From Tetrahymena thermophila SB210 (taxonomy: Eukaryota > Ciliophora > Oligohymenophorea > Hymenostomatida > Tetrahymenidae), in assembly GCF_000189635.1 (NCBI RefSeq), contig NW_002476412.1:186001-250000 (forward strand): a DNA stretch of 64,000 nt, written 5' to 3'. The position numbers and the translations under genes were made by a program. The notes under the pieces are model-generated. The model worked only from the letters and a program-made list of their open reading frames with translations. It searched no databases and was not told the origin of the DNA. Shown in pieces: positions 49,521 through 60,499 of this stretch. Position 1 is the stretch's first letter. Each line of letters opens with the position of its first letter.

Positions 49521-50534
49521 TAAATATAGTTTATTTATTTTGAATAGTGATATTTTTAATATAAAAATGTATTTAAAACAAAATTAATCTTTTTATTTAT
49601 TTATTAGCTTTTTATTTTTTTGATTTATTTTTATATAAGAGGAAAAGTGAGGTTTGGCGAATAATTTTTTACACCCAATTTTTAAAATCAATTTTTAACA
49701 TTAAATTAAAAAACTTATTTTAATATTATTCAAAGATATAATTTTATAAATACAATAAATATTAAATATTTATTATTTAATTATATTTTACTAAATTCTT
49801 TATTGAATATATTTAATTCGATGTAATTAATTAACATTATTAATATTTTTCATATCAAATAATCATATTAAACTAATCTTTTCATTTTTAAAATCTTATG
49901 GTAAAAGGATTAAGTGTTACTTTTGAACCAATTATATCTAATTATTTTTAAATTTGTTACTTTAAGAAAAAAAAAATAAAATAATTTACCTCATATAAAT
50001 TTAGAAGTTATTTAAATTCTGACATTTTAACATTCCTTAACAAAATTAATTCATATTTTAATCATCAATTTAATTATATCTGTTTTGATAATAAAGTTTT
50101 TAATGATTTTAAACTACAAAAGGTAATTTTGATTTCGTTAATTATTACTTTTTAAAATAAAAGACTAACTTATTACATTTATTTTATATTTTTAAAGATT
50201 ATATATAAAATTTATTTTAATAATCATAAAAATTCAATAGATGAAGGTTAAGAAATAATTTATAACAAACTCATAGAACTTAATTGTATGAAATTAATCC
50301 AATTTATTAAAAATAAAAATCTATCTTTTGACAATAAATATTATTAACACTAAATATCCATATTTAATATTATTATTTTTTGTTTATTTACAATTTTAAA
50401 AATATTAATTTTATTTTGTTTTAAAAATTGAATAAACATTTCAACTAAAATAATAAATTTGAATTTTTTCCAAGTTAAAATATGTCTTAATGTCTAAAAT
50501 AAGTTAATTTGCTAAAATAAAAATAAAAAATTAC

Positions 50535-52240
50535 CTCAAATATAAAATTAGATTTTTTATAGTTGTAGATTTTCCTAATAAAACAATCAAATTTATTGCT
50601 CCTTACCCTTTAATTTCATTTGAGCTATTTTTAAATATAAAGAAAATAAAAATAAATTAAATAGATCAAGTTATAAATAAATTATAATTAAATTATACTC
50701 CAATTTCAAAGTTAAATTAGCTATAGATTTTGAAATTAATAGTTAATTTCCTAATTAAGAAGCTCCCTCATCAGTTATTTGATTAAATCTAGTGTATGTG
50801 TGTATTTAAGATAAAAGATTGCTTGGATTTTAAAGAAAATGTTTACTTCAAATAAAGTGTAAGATTTTTTAAGTTGCTTAGCTAAATCAATCCGTTTGTT
50901 AATCCAAATAATCCTTTATCACTAATTACATTGTATCTTTAAGATAATTTATAAGTTTTTTGAAATAAAAAAGTTTAAATTTAATTGAAACAAATTACAA
51001 TAGTTCAATTTTTATGGTCTCAAGGCTTTAGCATTTAGTTATACTTGTTCCTAATTATTGAGCTCCTTAAATTCCTAACTTATTTTATCTTAAAAATATA
51101 TTTGATTTAAATATTTGTTTATTTATTAAATATAAATTCCATTTTTTTATCTCCAAAAATAATATTTTTAAATTGTTAAGTAAAGCTAATTAAATTTAAT
51201 TAAAATAATTTCAAAAATTTGTTTTAAGTCAAATTTTTATTTAAAAATTTTTTTTTTAATCTATCACAATCAATCATATAAATTAATAAAATAAATTCTA
51301 AAAAAATTTTAAAAGCATTTTTTGAATAGCATATCCAAATAAATAACAAAATATAATTTCAATTTAAATTGAATTTTTCATATTTTGTTATTCTTAAAAA
51401 AAGTATTTTTATGATTTAGCATATTAAGTCAAATTTATAAAGAAATTACTCAAAATTAAGCTCTAAATAAACTAAATTTAAACACAAGCTTATTGAATTA
51501 AGAAAATCTAAAGCTTTAGCTCCATTGATATTATTATTGCTAAAATAAAAGTTAAAAATAAAATTAGGAATTATTTTTACCTTGAAATATATTTACCTAA
51601 TAGACAAATTTAAATATTTTAAATTTGTGCACTATGTTAATCTTAAAGCTAAATTAGACAGACCTACATTAGTCAAATTGTTACAGCTGAGTTTAATTTA
51701 AAAAAAATTATACTTAAATGAAAATATTCGAGACTAAATATGGTATTTACTTTAAATTTAAGTTTAAAGTTGTAAGATTAGTGCAATCTCCAATACCTTT
51801 GCCTAGATTAGAGGATCCTGTATCATTTATATTATTAGAGCTATATATTTTAATATTAATATATTTATCATTTTTAATATTCAATTAAATATCTTTATAA
51901 TTTTTATAACAAACATTTTCTTATTTAACAAATTGGCCGAGCTTATAATAATAATAGTATTAAAATTACGAATCTTTAATAAATAGAAGTTTTTAAAAGT
52001 AAATATAATACTTACCTAAGGTTTATATCTAAATTTGTTAAGTTTGCGTGATTTAATATTGCTTAAGCTAAAAAGGAAGCACCTTACTGGCTGAGTTAGT
52101 TATTTCTAAGAAAAATAGTTTTTATAAAATATACTAAAAGAAAATAACTCACTCTAAATTTAGCTTTAGCTATTGAAGATTTTTATATTAAGCTAATTTT
52201 AGTTTTATTTTTTATAGGCGCTATACTCCATAGTAAAGAT
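50535..52240 (-). CDS. Minus-strand array of LRR exons (gene ends not found)
   Basis: At least eight LRR-like blocks on the minus strand. Examples: 50535-50625 (GKSTTIKNLILYL, then GTAATT donor), 50700-50800 (NQITDEGASQLGNQL), 50845-50930 (DKGLFGLTNGLIQLSNLKNL, then GTAAAC), 51465-51545 (NINGAKALDFLNSISLCLNL), 51600-51680 (NLTNVGLSNLALRL, TQCTNLKYLNLS), 51755-51840 (NINDTGSSNLGKGIGDCTNL), 52015-52115 (QGASFLAQAILNHANLTNL) and about 52140-52200. A weaker block lies near 51010-51070. Each block is one repeat, followed by a GTA-type donor where it could be checked. The repeats are more diverged from one another than those at 8.6-10.7 kb, so the array is older or under less homogenising pressure. 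No start, stop or other domain could be attached. Confidence 0.45.
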
Positions 52241-53875
52241 TTCTTATTTAAATTTTTTATTTTAAAATTGATATATTTAAAAGACAAAAGGTTTATTTAT
52301 TTACTTAAAATCTAGCTCAATCAATTAATCATTAAAATTATTTGATTTTAAAAACTTTTTTAATAAAAAGGTAAATTTGACTTAGAGAAATTAATTTAGA
52401 TGATAAATTACTGCTTCTAAAGTTGGATATTTCATTCTATAAGTCTTTATTTTTTCTTTTTTGATTTTTAATTTAAAACTTTATTTTTTTTTAGTTTAAA
52501 ATAATTCAAGTAAAAAATTTATGTATTAATTAATTTGGTTAATTTCAAAAAAATTAGTTTAAGCAAATAAATACAAATTAATTTAATTAAGATTCCTTAA
52601 AATGTATTTCAAATTTATTTTTTATTTAAAAAGTAAAAAGAAATCCACTATTATTTATTTATGTACTGTAAATAATTTATCTTAAGCTGATTCTAATTTT
52701 AGAATGTGTTCTAATTTAAGTACGCTAAAATTAAAAAAATTTGATAAAAAATTGAATTTTTTCAAAAGATTTAAAATTTATAATATTTTTAATAAAAATA
52801 TAATATAAATATTTTTTAAAAAACATTATTAAAAAATAAAGGCATTTAGCTATTACTCATTTTTTAATTTTCAATTTTTGCTTTTATTGTTGTTAATTTC
52901 TTTTCATTTCATCTTTTTTCTTCATTTTTTCCTTCTAACTAACTTAAAATTTTATAATTTTTAAAAATTTATTAAAAGTTACATACAATTAAATATGTAG
53001 TAGAAGAATAGAAATACTTGCTCAAATAATTTACTTAAAATAAATCTTAAAAATAGCTTTTATAATAACTTAATTCATTAATTATTATATAAATAAGTTT
53101 CTTTGAAATTTTTTTGAAATAAAATGTAAATTAGATAAATACAAATGCAAATTTTATTAATAGAAAGTTAGTTATTAATTAAACATTAATATTAAGAATT
53201 TTAAGCTATAAACCTTATTATTAATTATCATTTTCAATTTAAATATTTGCTTTATGTTTACATATTTTCCCAATATTCAATTTAAAATCTTATAATATTT
53301 AATAATCATATTATGTGGGTAAAAATTCAAATTTATCTATTTATGTTAAATTTGATTTCATAAATTAAGAAATTTCTATTTGCTTTTTAATTTTATATTC
53401 ATGCACTATTTTTATTAAATTGATAAAATTAACTCGTATAAACTGAAAAATTTTAAAGCTAAATTTATTACTTTGAGTTAAAATAATATGTATCTGTTTT
53501 CAAAATACTTCATCATGCTGCTATTAGTAATAAAAAAAGCCATCAAAAGACTTTTATTTTCTATCTAAGTGTTTGTTTAATTCTTGATATATAAAAATGT
53601 TTCATTTAATAAATTTTTTTTTCTTTTTTAAGTAATTTGGTTAAATAAAATAAAAGGTTAGCAAAGTGATAGGTAAAGATAAATTTCATAAAGCTATTTT
53701 TGTAATTATTCAATAAAATATATTGAGATTTTAAGTGAAATTTAGTACATCCCTACAAATAAGAGTATAAAAATAATTTAAAAATTAAGAGAATAGATTT
53801 ATGTTAATTTCCAGCTGTAAAGATTTCTATATTTAAAGAAGATGATAAGCATAATAAGTATCTAATTAAAATTAA
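52241..53875. other. AT-rich intergenic region
   Basis: No gene recognised. One isolated short plus-strand LRR-like string (near 52685-52730, RMCSNLSTLKLK) may be another stray exon remnant. The rest is plain AT-rich sequence. Confidence 0.35.
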
Positions 53876-54637
53876 GGTTAAGCAAATTTAATTAAATTTT
53901 ATTTTTGGTGTTAATGCTATTTAAATTATCTAATTAAAGTGCTTCTTATCTATTTTTGATTTCATAAAGATATCAAATATATATCACTTTAGATTAAATT
54001 TAATTTTAGAATACTCGTATAAACTCAAATATATAAATCTACTATTTTAATTACTTAATCTAATACTTTTAGTCATAGTTAAAGATATTTTTATTCTATG
54101 TATATAAAAGCTCGATAGATTTATTAAACCAGAAATAATAACCAAAAAAATAGTAAATGAAACAATTCTTACAAATATTGTACTTGTCTGTCCTTAGCAA
54201 TTTCTTTTGCTCTTGGCTCTATATGCTCAACAGATTTTAGAATGGTTAAGCAAATTTAATTAAATTTTATTTTAGGTGTTAATGCTATTTAAATTATTTA
54301 ATTAAAGTGCGTCTTATCTATTTTTTGATTTCATAAAGATATCTAATATATATATCACTTTAGATTAAATCTATTTTTAGAATACTCGTATAAACTCAAA
54401 TATATAAATATAGTATTTTAATTACTTAATTTAATACTTTTAGTCATCATTAAAGATATTTTTATTCTATGTATATAAAAACTCGATATATTTTGGCATA
54501 AATAAATAAATGATCAAATAAAAAATATTAAACCAGAAAAAAATAGTAAATGAAACAATTCTTACAAATATTGCTCTTGTCCTTAGCAATTTCTTTTGCT
54601 TTTGGCTCAGTATGCTCAACAGATTTTAGAATGGTTA
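53876..54637 (+). repeat. Imperfect tandem duplication of promoter plus signal-peptide region
   Basis: Two adjacent direct copies: 53876-54243 and 54244-54637. Both begin GGTTAAGCAAATTTAATTAA and end just after AGATTTTAGAATGGTTA, so the joint carries the short overlap GGTTA. The second copy has about 27 extra bases near 54493-54525. Each copy contains an ATG followed by the same signal-peptide coding start; only the second is followed by the rest of a gene. Identity is high but with scattered substitutions and small indels, so it is recent but not brand new. Confidence 0.85.
54157..54243 (+). pseudogene. Truncated first copy of small secreted-protein gene
   Basis: Begins MKQFLQIL like the intact gene at 54550 but has a two-base insertion in the signal peptide and is cut off by the duplication joint after the codons for STDFRMV. 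It cannot make the mature protein. Its upstream region is a full second copy of the promoter, so it may still be transcribed into the intact gene. Confidence 0.75.
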
Positions 54638-54867
54638 ACGACTCTGTAACTACTATTAATCTCGAGTGTGAAGGATTACGTGGTGGATCAGGATTGTGTC
54701 ATGGCTCATTTAGCTTCAATTATGACTTTGAACATATATCTAGCTGTATAATTTCTGTTAGCAGAGAAGGAAATGTCGTTAGATACTCTGGTTGGAAATG
54801 TGAAGTTGGTGAATAAGATCAAACTTGCTAAATTACCATTGTAAAGAAGGGTGCAAGTGCAGTTTGA
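54550..54867 (+). CDS. 105-aa secreted Cys-containing protein
   Basis: A single-exon ciliate-code gene, ATG 54550, TGA 54865-54867. Residues 1-19 form a clear signal peptide (MKQFLQILLLSLAISFAFG), with cleavage likely just after it. The mature chain is about 86 residues with six cysteines (in SVCSTDF, LECEG, GLCHG, SSCII, WKCEVG, QTCQIT), enough for three disulfides, and looks all-beta with alternating polar and hydrophobic residues. I do not recognise a family. Small secreted disulfide proteins in ciliates include granule cargo and mating or signalling factors; nothing here decides among them. Its promoter and start are duplicated upstream. Confidence 0.8.
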
Positions 54868-55495
54868 TTAATAGTGATAAGATGCTTTTTTAATTAATTA
54901 TTTTATTCAATAAATAATAGAATAAAAATATAATTATTAATTTTTATGTTTTTTTTTATAATAATAATATTGTATTAGCTTAATTAAATAATATTTTAAG
55001 TCCAAAAATTCTTAAATAAAATCCAAAATTTTAATTAGAGCAATTTTTTGAAATTTTTTGCATGCAATTCTTAAATATTTAAATGAGACACACTAACTAT
55101 CTTTTATTTAAAACATCAAAATATATCACAAAATAAAATTTTTTTTTTAATATACATAATCTTTAATTTAATTATTTTTATTTCTAAATATTATTTAAAT
55201 CATCGCCAATAAATAGTGATGATTATTTTTTAGTATTGCAAAGTGCTATAATTTAATTAATTTTATTTTTAAATGAATACTACAGCTAAATTAACGAGCT
55301 TGACATACAAACTAAATTATATCAAATTAGAATAAATTTGAAAAATTATTGAAAATTATTTTATTAAAAATCTGAAATTAATTTTAATAAGTATATGAAT
55401 TTATTTTAATAAAATTTGTTTACTCACTTAATATATTCGAAAACAAAATAATTTAGAATTTAAATAAATATATAGAAAAAATTTATTAATTTAAG
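54868..55495. other. AT-rich convergent spacer
   Basis: 3' flanks of the secreted-protein gene (plus) and of the 299-aa gene (minus). No feature recognised. Confidence 0.4.
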
Positions 55496-57221
55496 TCAAT
55501 ATTTAAGAGGATTGAGTGTTTATGGAGTACCGTGACCTATTTTCAACTAAGTAAGTCTTTCTTTATCTATTTTAGTATATGTTTCTGATTCTCCTATCTT
55601 ATTAAGAGCTAATTTATTAGGATGTCTTTTTCTTTCTAATTATTTTATGAAAGGTTCTTATGTAAATCCAATTTTCCTTATTGGAGGTGGATTATCAAAT
55701 TTCTATTTTGATATTTATTCATTCCATTCTATTTTGCATTTGCCTCTTTTCAAATCTTCTTTAGCTATTTAAAAATCAAGATTAATTAATTCTAAAAATA
55801 TAAAATTGATAAACTTAAAAAATTTATTAAAACGTGAATTTATTACTGAGTTTTTTCATGTCTGCAACTGAAGATTTATCAGCTACTATCATTTTTTTTT
55901 ATTCCTTATTTTAATAAAATTAAATTTAGTAAAATATTCTTAATTTATTATTCCTATTACAAATCTTAATGATGAGTTTGGTTCGATACATTTAAATAAA
56001 AAATTATTTTCGTATTTTTATATTTTGTTTCCAAAAATATCTGTATTTAGAGAAGGTTTGAAACGTGATTTTTTGCTTAGATCAAAGTTCTCAACAGTGT
56101 AAAATTTATTAACAGTCTGACACCAGTTTGGAGTATCATCTGAAACAGTCCTTTTTAATTAAAAGTAGTAATTTATTAACATGCTTATTTTATTCTTTAA
56201 TTTTATATTATTATGCAATTTCAAATTCATATGATTACAAGACATTTCTAAGTAAGGGTTGCTCTTTGAAGTCTTTATCTAGTCTTACCAAAGGTTTAGT
56301 AACAAATAAATTTTCTCTATTTAGATAAGAAGACTATGATTTTTTCATGAAATCGCTTTAGCTCTGTTTTTGAGATTCGAAATCTTACTTTTGAATAACT
56401 TAAGATTATCTTATCTGTTCACTCGGAAGTCTTGCTTAACTATTATTTATACACAAAGGTTTCATTTATTTTGATTTTATAATTTTAAGAACATTGATTA
56501 TTATTTAAATAATAATAAATATTACACAAAAAATTTTTATTTCTAAATAATGTTTTTTTTTTTTTAAGCATTAAAAGAAACTACAATTAAAATTTTGACT
56601 AATTACTTTGCAAAAGAACGTTCTTTAACTATCTTCCAATTAGATTAATGATTGCATATTTCTAAGTTTTACTATCTATGATCAGTTTAGCCAGTTGCTG
56701 TTAATTATTACTTTTCTTGAGATATTTTGTTGTATTTACTTTAGAAGAACTTACTTTATTATTTTAAATTAGAATTTATTTAAAAAGGGTTTGATGAATA
56801 TTTTTAATCACTTTTTATAAAATGATTTTCTTTGTTTAATTTTCAAACAATTAATTATTACTTTTAATCACTGTAGTTATTGTTAATGGTATTGTATTAT
56901 TTTGAATAATCAACACTAGTATGCTAACGCTTTGCAGCTTATTTGAAATCATATGAAAACTAATCTGAATAATTTCTATTTTCAATTCTTGCTCCTTCTC
57001 CCTTTTCATATAATAAATATCTTCATTTTTAATATAAGGCATTTTTTATGCTAAAAATGTTTTTCTACATAATAAGTCCAGCTAATTAAAGCATAATGTG
57101 CAAATAATAATTTTAAAAATAAATAAGAATATTAAGTTACAGCTGAAGCATAACAAGGAGGAAAGCGTGGAGGATCAATCTTATCTTTGAAATGCTCTCC
57201 AGTAGCAAAGAATTTAAGCAT
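55496..57221 (-). CDS. Novel 299-aa Gln/Asn/Lys-rich protein
   Basis: Seven exons with agreeing phases: 57141-57221, 56862-57001, 56607-56810, 56389-56439, 56289-56316, 55990-56116 and 55496-55764 (900 nt, 299 aa, TGA stop). The protein starts MLKFFATGEHFKDKIDPPRF. It has a polar, low-complexity middle (YNTINNNYSDQ, KISQEKQQLTATGQTD) and a basic C-terminal part with Pro-rich and charged strings (NPPPIRKIGFTQEPF, LERKRHPNKLALNKIGE). No signal peptide, membrane span or enzyme motif is visible. Basic, disordered proteins of this kind are common in ciliate cilia and cortex, but that is only an association. The fifth exon is just 28 nt and the donor of exon 6 (GTATCG) is weak, so the last two joints are less certain than the rest. 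Confidence 0.65.
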
Positions 57222-58163
57222 AGTGTTTTCTATGAGAATATATATTGCTAATAAAAATGTAAATTGAGAGATAATATTTTAAGTAAGTATCAAAATATAT
57301 AACTATTTATGATAAAAGCTAATTAATTTATTTATAATCAATCTCCTTATGTTTGAAATCAATCAATCAGTCAGTCAGTATTTAATCTTATTTAATTAAT
57401 TAATTAATTAACTTATTAATTTCTAAAATAATGAACAAGCAAAGCTGGTAAAAAAAATACATGAAATAATGAATATCTTAATATTCTATTCTACTATTCA
57501 TTTTAAATTTCGCTAATTTGAAATTAATAATAAAAAATAATATCTACTTAATCATTTTTATTGTTGAATCTAAGTATATTTAAATCTAATAATAATTTCT
57601 CAAAATTAATTTATTCTAATGATTGATTCTTTTAATCAAATAATTAAATAAAAAGTTTAAAAATAACAATTTATAAAATGATAATAAAATAATTTAATAA
57701 AAAATCATAAAATTTTTTTTTAGTGAATGTAAATTTCTTTAATATCATATATTAATATTCCAACATTTTTAAAAAAAATTATTATAAATCTTCATATATT
57801 TAGGTACTCTCATTTTATTTTACAAAATTTTTGAAATTTAAGGTATTTATGTATTTTATTAGTAAGATTAAGGAGAAGTTACTGTTAAGTTGATTTAAAT
57901 ATATTAATATATTCAGATAAATTATTATATCTCTCAAACTACTTATTTATATTTAAAAATATCTCTGTTTATATATTTAAATATATATCTTAATATTTAG
58001 TAGATATTTGATGATATATAAATATTTGGATAACTACCATATTAGTAGATGATTTGAGAATAATATTTAGTAATTTCTATTAGGTTCTTAAAGAATAACA
58101 AAAACTTGAAAGATATATAAGATTTAATTAAAAATTAATATATTCTTTTAACTAGTCTTAGAA
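57222..58163. promoter_or_regulatory. Divergent upstream region
   Basis: 942 bases between the starts of the minus-strand 299-aa gene and the plus-strand TMEM223-like gene. AT-rich with TATATTTA-type repeats around 57890-58030. Must hold both promoters; no named element. Confidence 0.4.
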
Positions 58164-59236
58164 ATGATATTTTCAAAAATTTTAAGACCTGTAATTCAAC
58201 AATAAAAAATTGCTTTAAGCAATTACAAATAGCTTACATTTAGCACATAAAGGTACTTTGCTTAGAAAAAAGAGTAAGAAAAGAAGGAAAGAGGTCCAAG
58301 ACCAAATAAGGATCAATAATACACAGCGTTTTTGTTTGATGAAGAAAATAAGACTCCTATCTTTGAACATATGCTAGGAGAAGTAATTAAATAATTAGAA
58401 AATATGTTAAAAATGAATGAATAGTTCAAAAAAGAAATAAAAAACATAATATAAAATGAATAATTTAAGTATTTATAATATTAACGGCTTTTAAAATATC
58501 AATTTAGAGAGATTTAAGGATTGCAATAAGAATTTTTACTATTTTTACCATCATGAATGTCTTTTTAGCTGTTGGAGAATATTAATATCCAAGTAATAGG
58601 AATAAATTGATTTTATTTTACTTTTAATGATATTATATAATAAGATATTTCATAAAATTAAATAAAATTCTACATTGCTTTTTATTTTAAATCATTCAAT
58701 TGTCTTAAAACTTAGTCTTTGGTGGATGGAATAGTTTTTCATTTTCATTATGTGCATTGACAGGCATAGGTCTTCTAACATTTTTTAGTGTATTTTCTAA
58801 AAGAACTATTCATAAAATGAAGTTGCTCAGAACAGGCGACTTCGTTGAAGTAACTTTTTTCAACGCGTTTTGGGTAAATGGTTTTTTAAATGTTTAAATT
58901 TCTAAAATAATATATAAATTTTATATTATATTTTCATGTATTCAAAAGGTATATTTACTTAATGACTTATAATAAATATATATATTATTAATATGATAGG
59001 TTCCATAAACAAAAATGATCCATGTGAGTGAATTTGCCAACATGTAAGCAAGTTTTGTTGGTTATTCAAGAAGTGAACTTACAACTCTAGGTAAAGTATG
59101 GATAAATCTTGAAAAAAATGCTTTTTATGGGCATAAAGCATACGAAGATATTTTAATAGAAATTTTAAATGGCAAATCTGTTAAGTTGGATTCTTATGTC
59201 TTGCAAAGAGCAGCATAATATCAAAAGAAAAAATGA
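58164..59236 (+). CDS. Mitochondrial two-span membrane protein, TMEM223/TMEM70-like
   Basis: Four exons, 58164-58382, 58508-58592, 58716-58873 and 59000-59236, in phase; 232 aa with a TGA stop. The first ~35 residues are basic, amphipathic and free of acidic residues (MIFSKILRPVIQQQKIALSN, then RYFAQKK), a typical mitochondrial presequence. An acidic linker follows, then two hydrophobic spans: residues ~77-95 (IAIRIFTIFTIMNVFLAVG) and ~108-125 (FSLCALTGIGLLTFFSVFS). After these comes a conserved-looking matrix segment beginning KRTIHKMKLLRTGDFVEV, and a C-terminal helix. Two close spans followed by an R-x-V/I strand and a soluble domain is the layout of TMEM223/TMEM70 proteins, which assist assembly of respiratory complexes; this family link is from layout and is not certain. 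Confidence 0.75.
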
Positions 59237-60499
59237 AAATTTATAAAAATAAAATTTAAATAAACTAACATAATTATTTAATATATTTATTTCCATTTTA
59301 ACTTATTGAAATCCAAACTAAAATTAATCATTTATGAATTATTTATTCTAAACATTTATTAACAAATATTAGCCTACCAAATTTAACTAAATCTAAAAAA
59401 TAAATTGTATTTTTTGTTTAGTCTTAACAATATTTTTAGATTATTTTATTTTTTAAAATGCATTTTTAAACTATTTTCTATCTTCTAATATTTCAATTTC
59501 AAATAAAAAGTTGGTTTGGTTAAATTTGTTTGTTAAATTTCTTCTAAAAAATATTATTTTAGAATCATAAATATCATATTTACTTTAAAATTATTAATTC
59601 ATAATTTAATAAAAAACAAATAATCTCAATTATAAAATAATTTAAACAAAAATATTTGAAAAAACTTGCTTTTAAAAAATTGATGATAAAAACTAAATTT
59701 ATAAATTTAAAAAATCATCAATAATTAAAATTATGTTAATAGAATTGATGTATTAAAAATATTTTTTGAAGAAATTATGCATGTTTTGTGAAAATCATAT
59801 TCATATTTAATTTAATTTTAATAAATAAATAAGATTAGTTTGAATATTTTATCTAAATTTATTATTTAAACAAGAATACACAAATTTAATAAAATTATCA
59901 ATAAATGACCATTCATAAAACACAATATAAGATATAGATTTTTGATGAGTTTGTTAAAAAAAGGATTAATAATAAATTAAAAATTTAATAATTAGGCTTA
60001 ACGAATAAATCAATCTTTTTAGAAGATTTAATTTTAAAAAACGTTTGTTTTTATTATTTATTCTTTTCATTTTAAAATAACTAATTAATTTTATTATGGT
60101 AAATAAAAGTAAAGAAAAAGTAATGAAATATATTTGATTGAATACTAACTAGATTGTTTTTAACAATAGATAATAAATTTCCATGCAATTTAGTAAAAAT
60201 AATAGATGTATTTATTTATTTGTTTGTTTATTTTATATTAGCTTAACTTATTCCATACAAGTGATTGTGATTTAAGAATTAACCTGAAGAAATAACTCAT
60301 TCATAAGTAAGTACATGCTATACTTTATAAAGTATTTTATTGTAATCTTATTTATGTGTTAGAAGATGGAATTTGTGATACATAAGTGATTTAATATGTA
60401 TGTTTTACTAGTTAGTAGATATTTTAGATGTTCAAATCTATATTTAGCTTGTAGGCAAAGAGTGTTTGCTAAAAAATATATTTTAAATGAATTATCTCA
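59237..60499. other. AT-rich convergent spacer
   Basis: 3' flanks of the TMEM223-like gene (plus) and the Grl gene (minus). A short less AT-rich stretch at 60240-60320 ends in a donor-like GTAAGTAC but gives no convincing exon. Nothing else seen. Confidence 0.4.
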
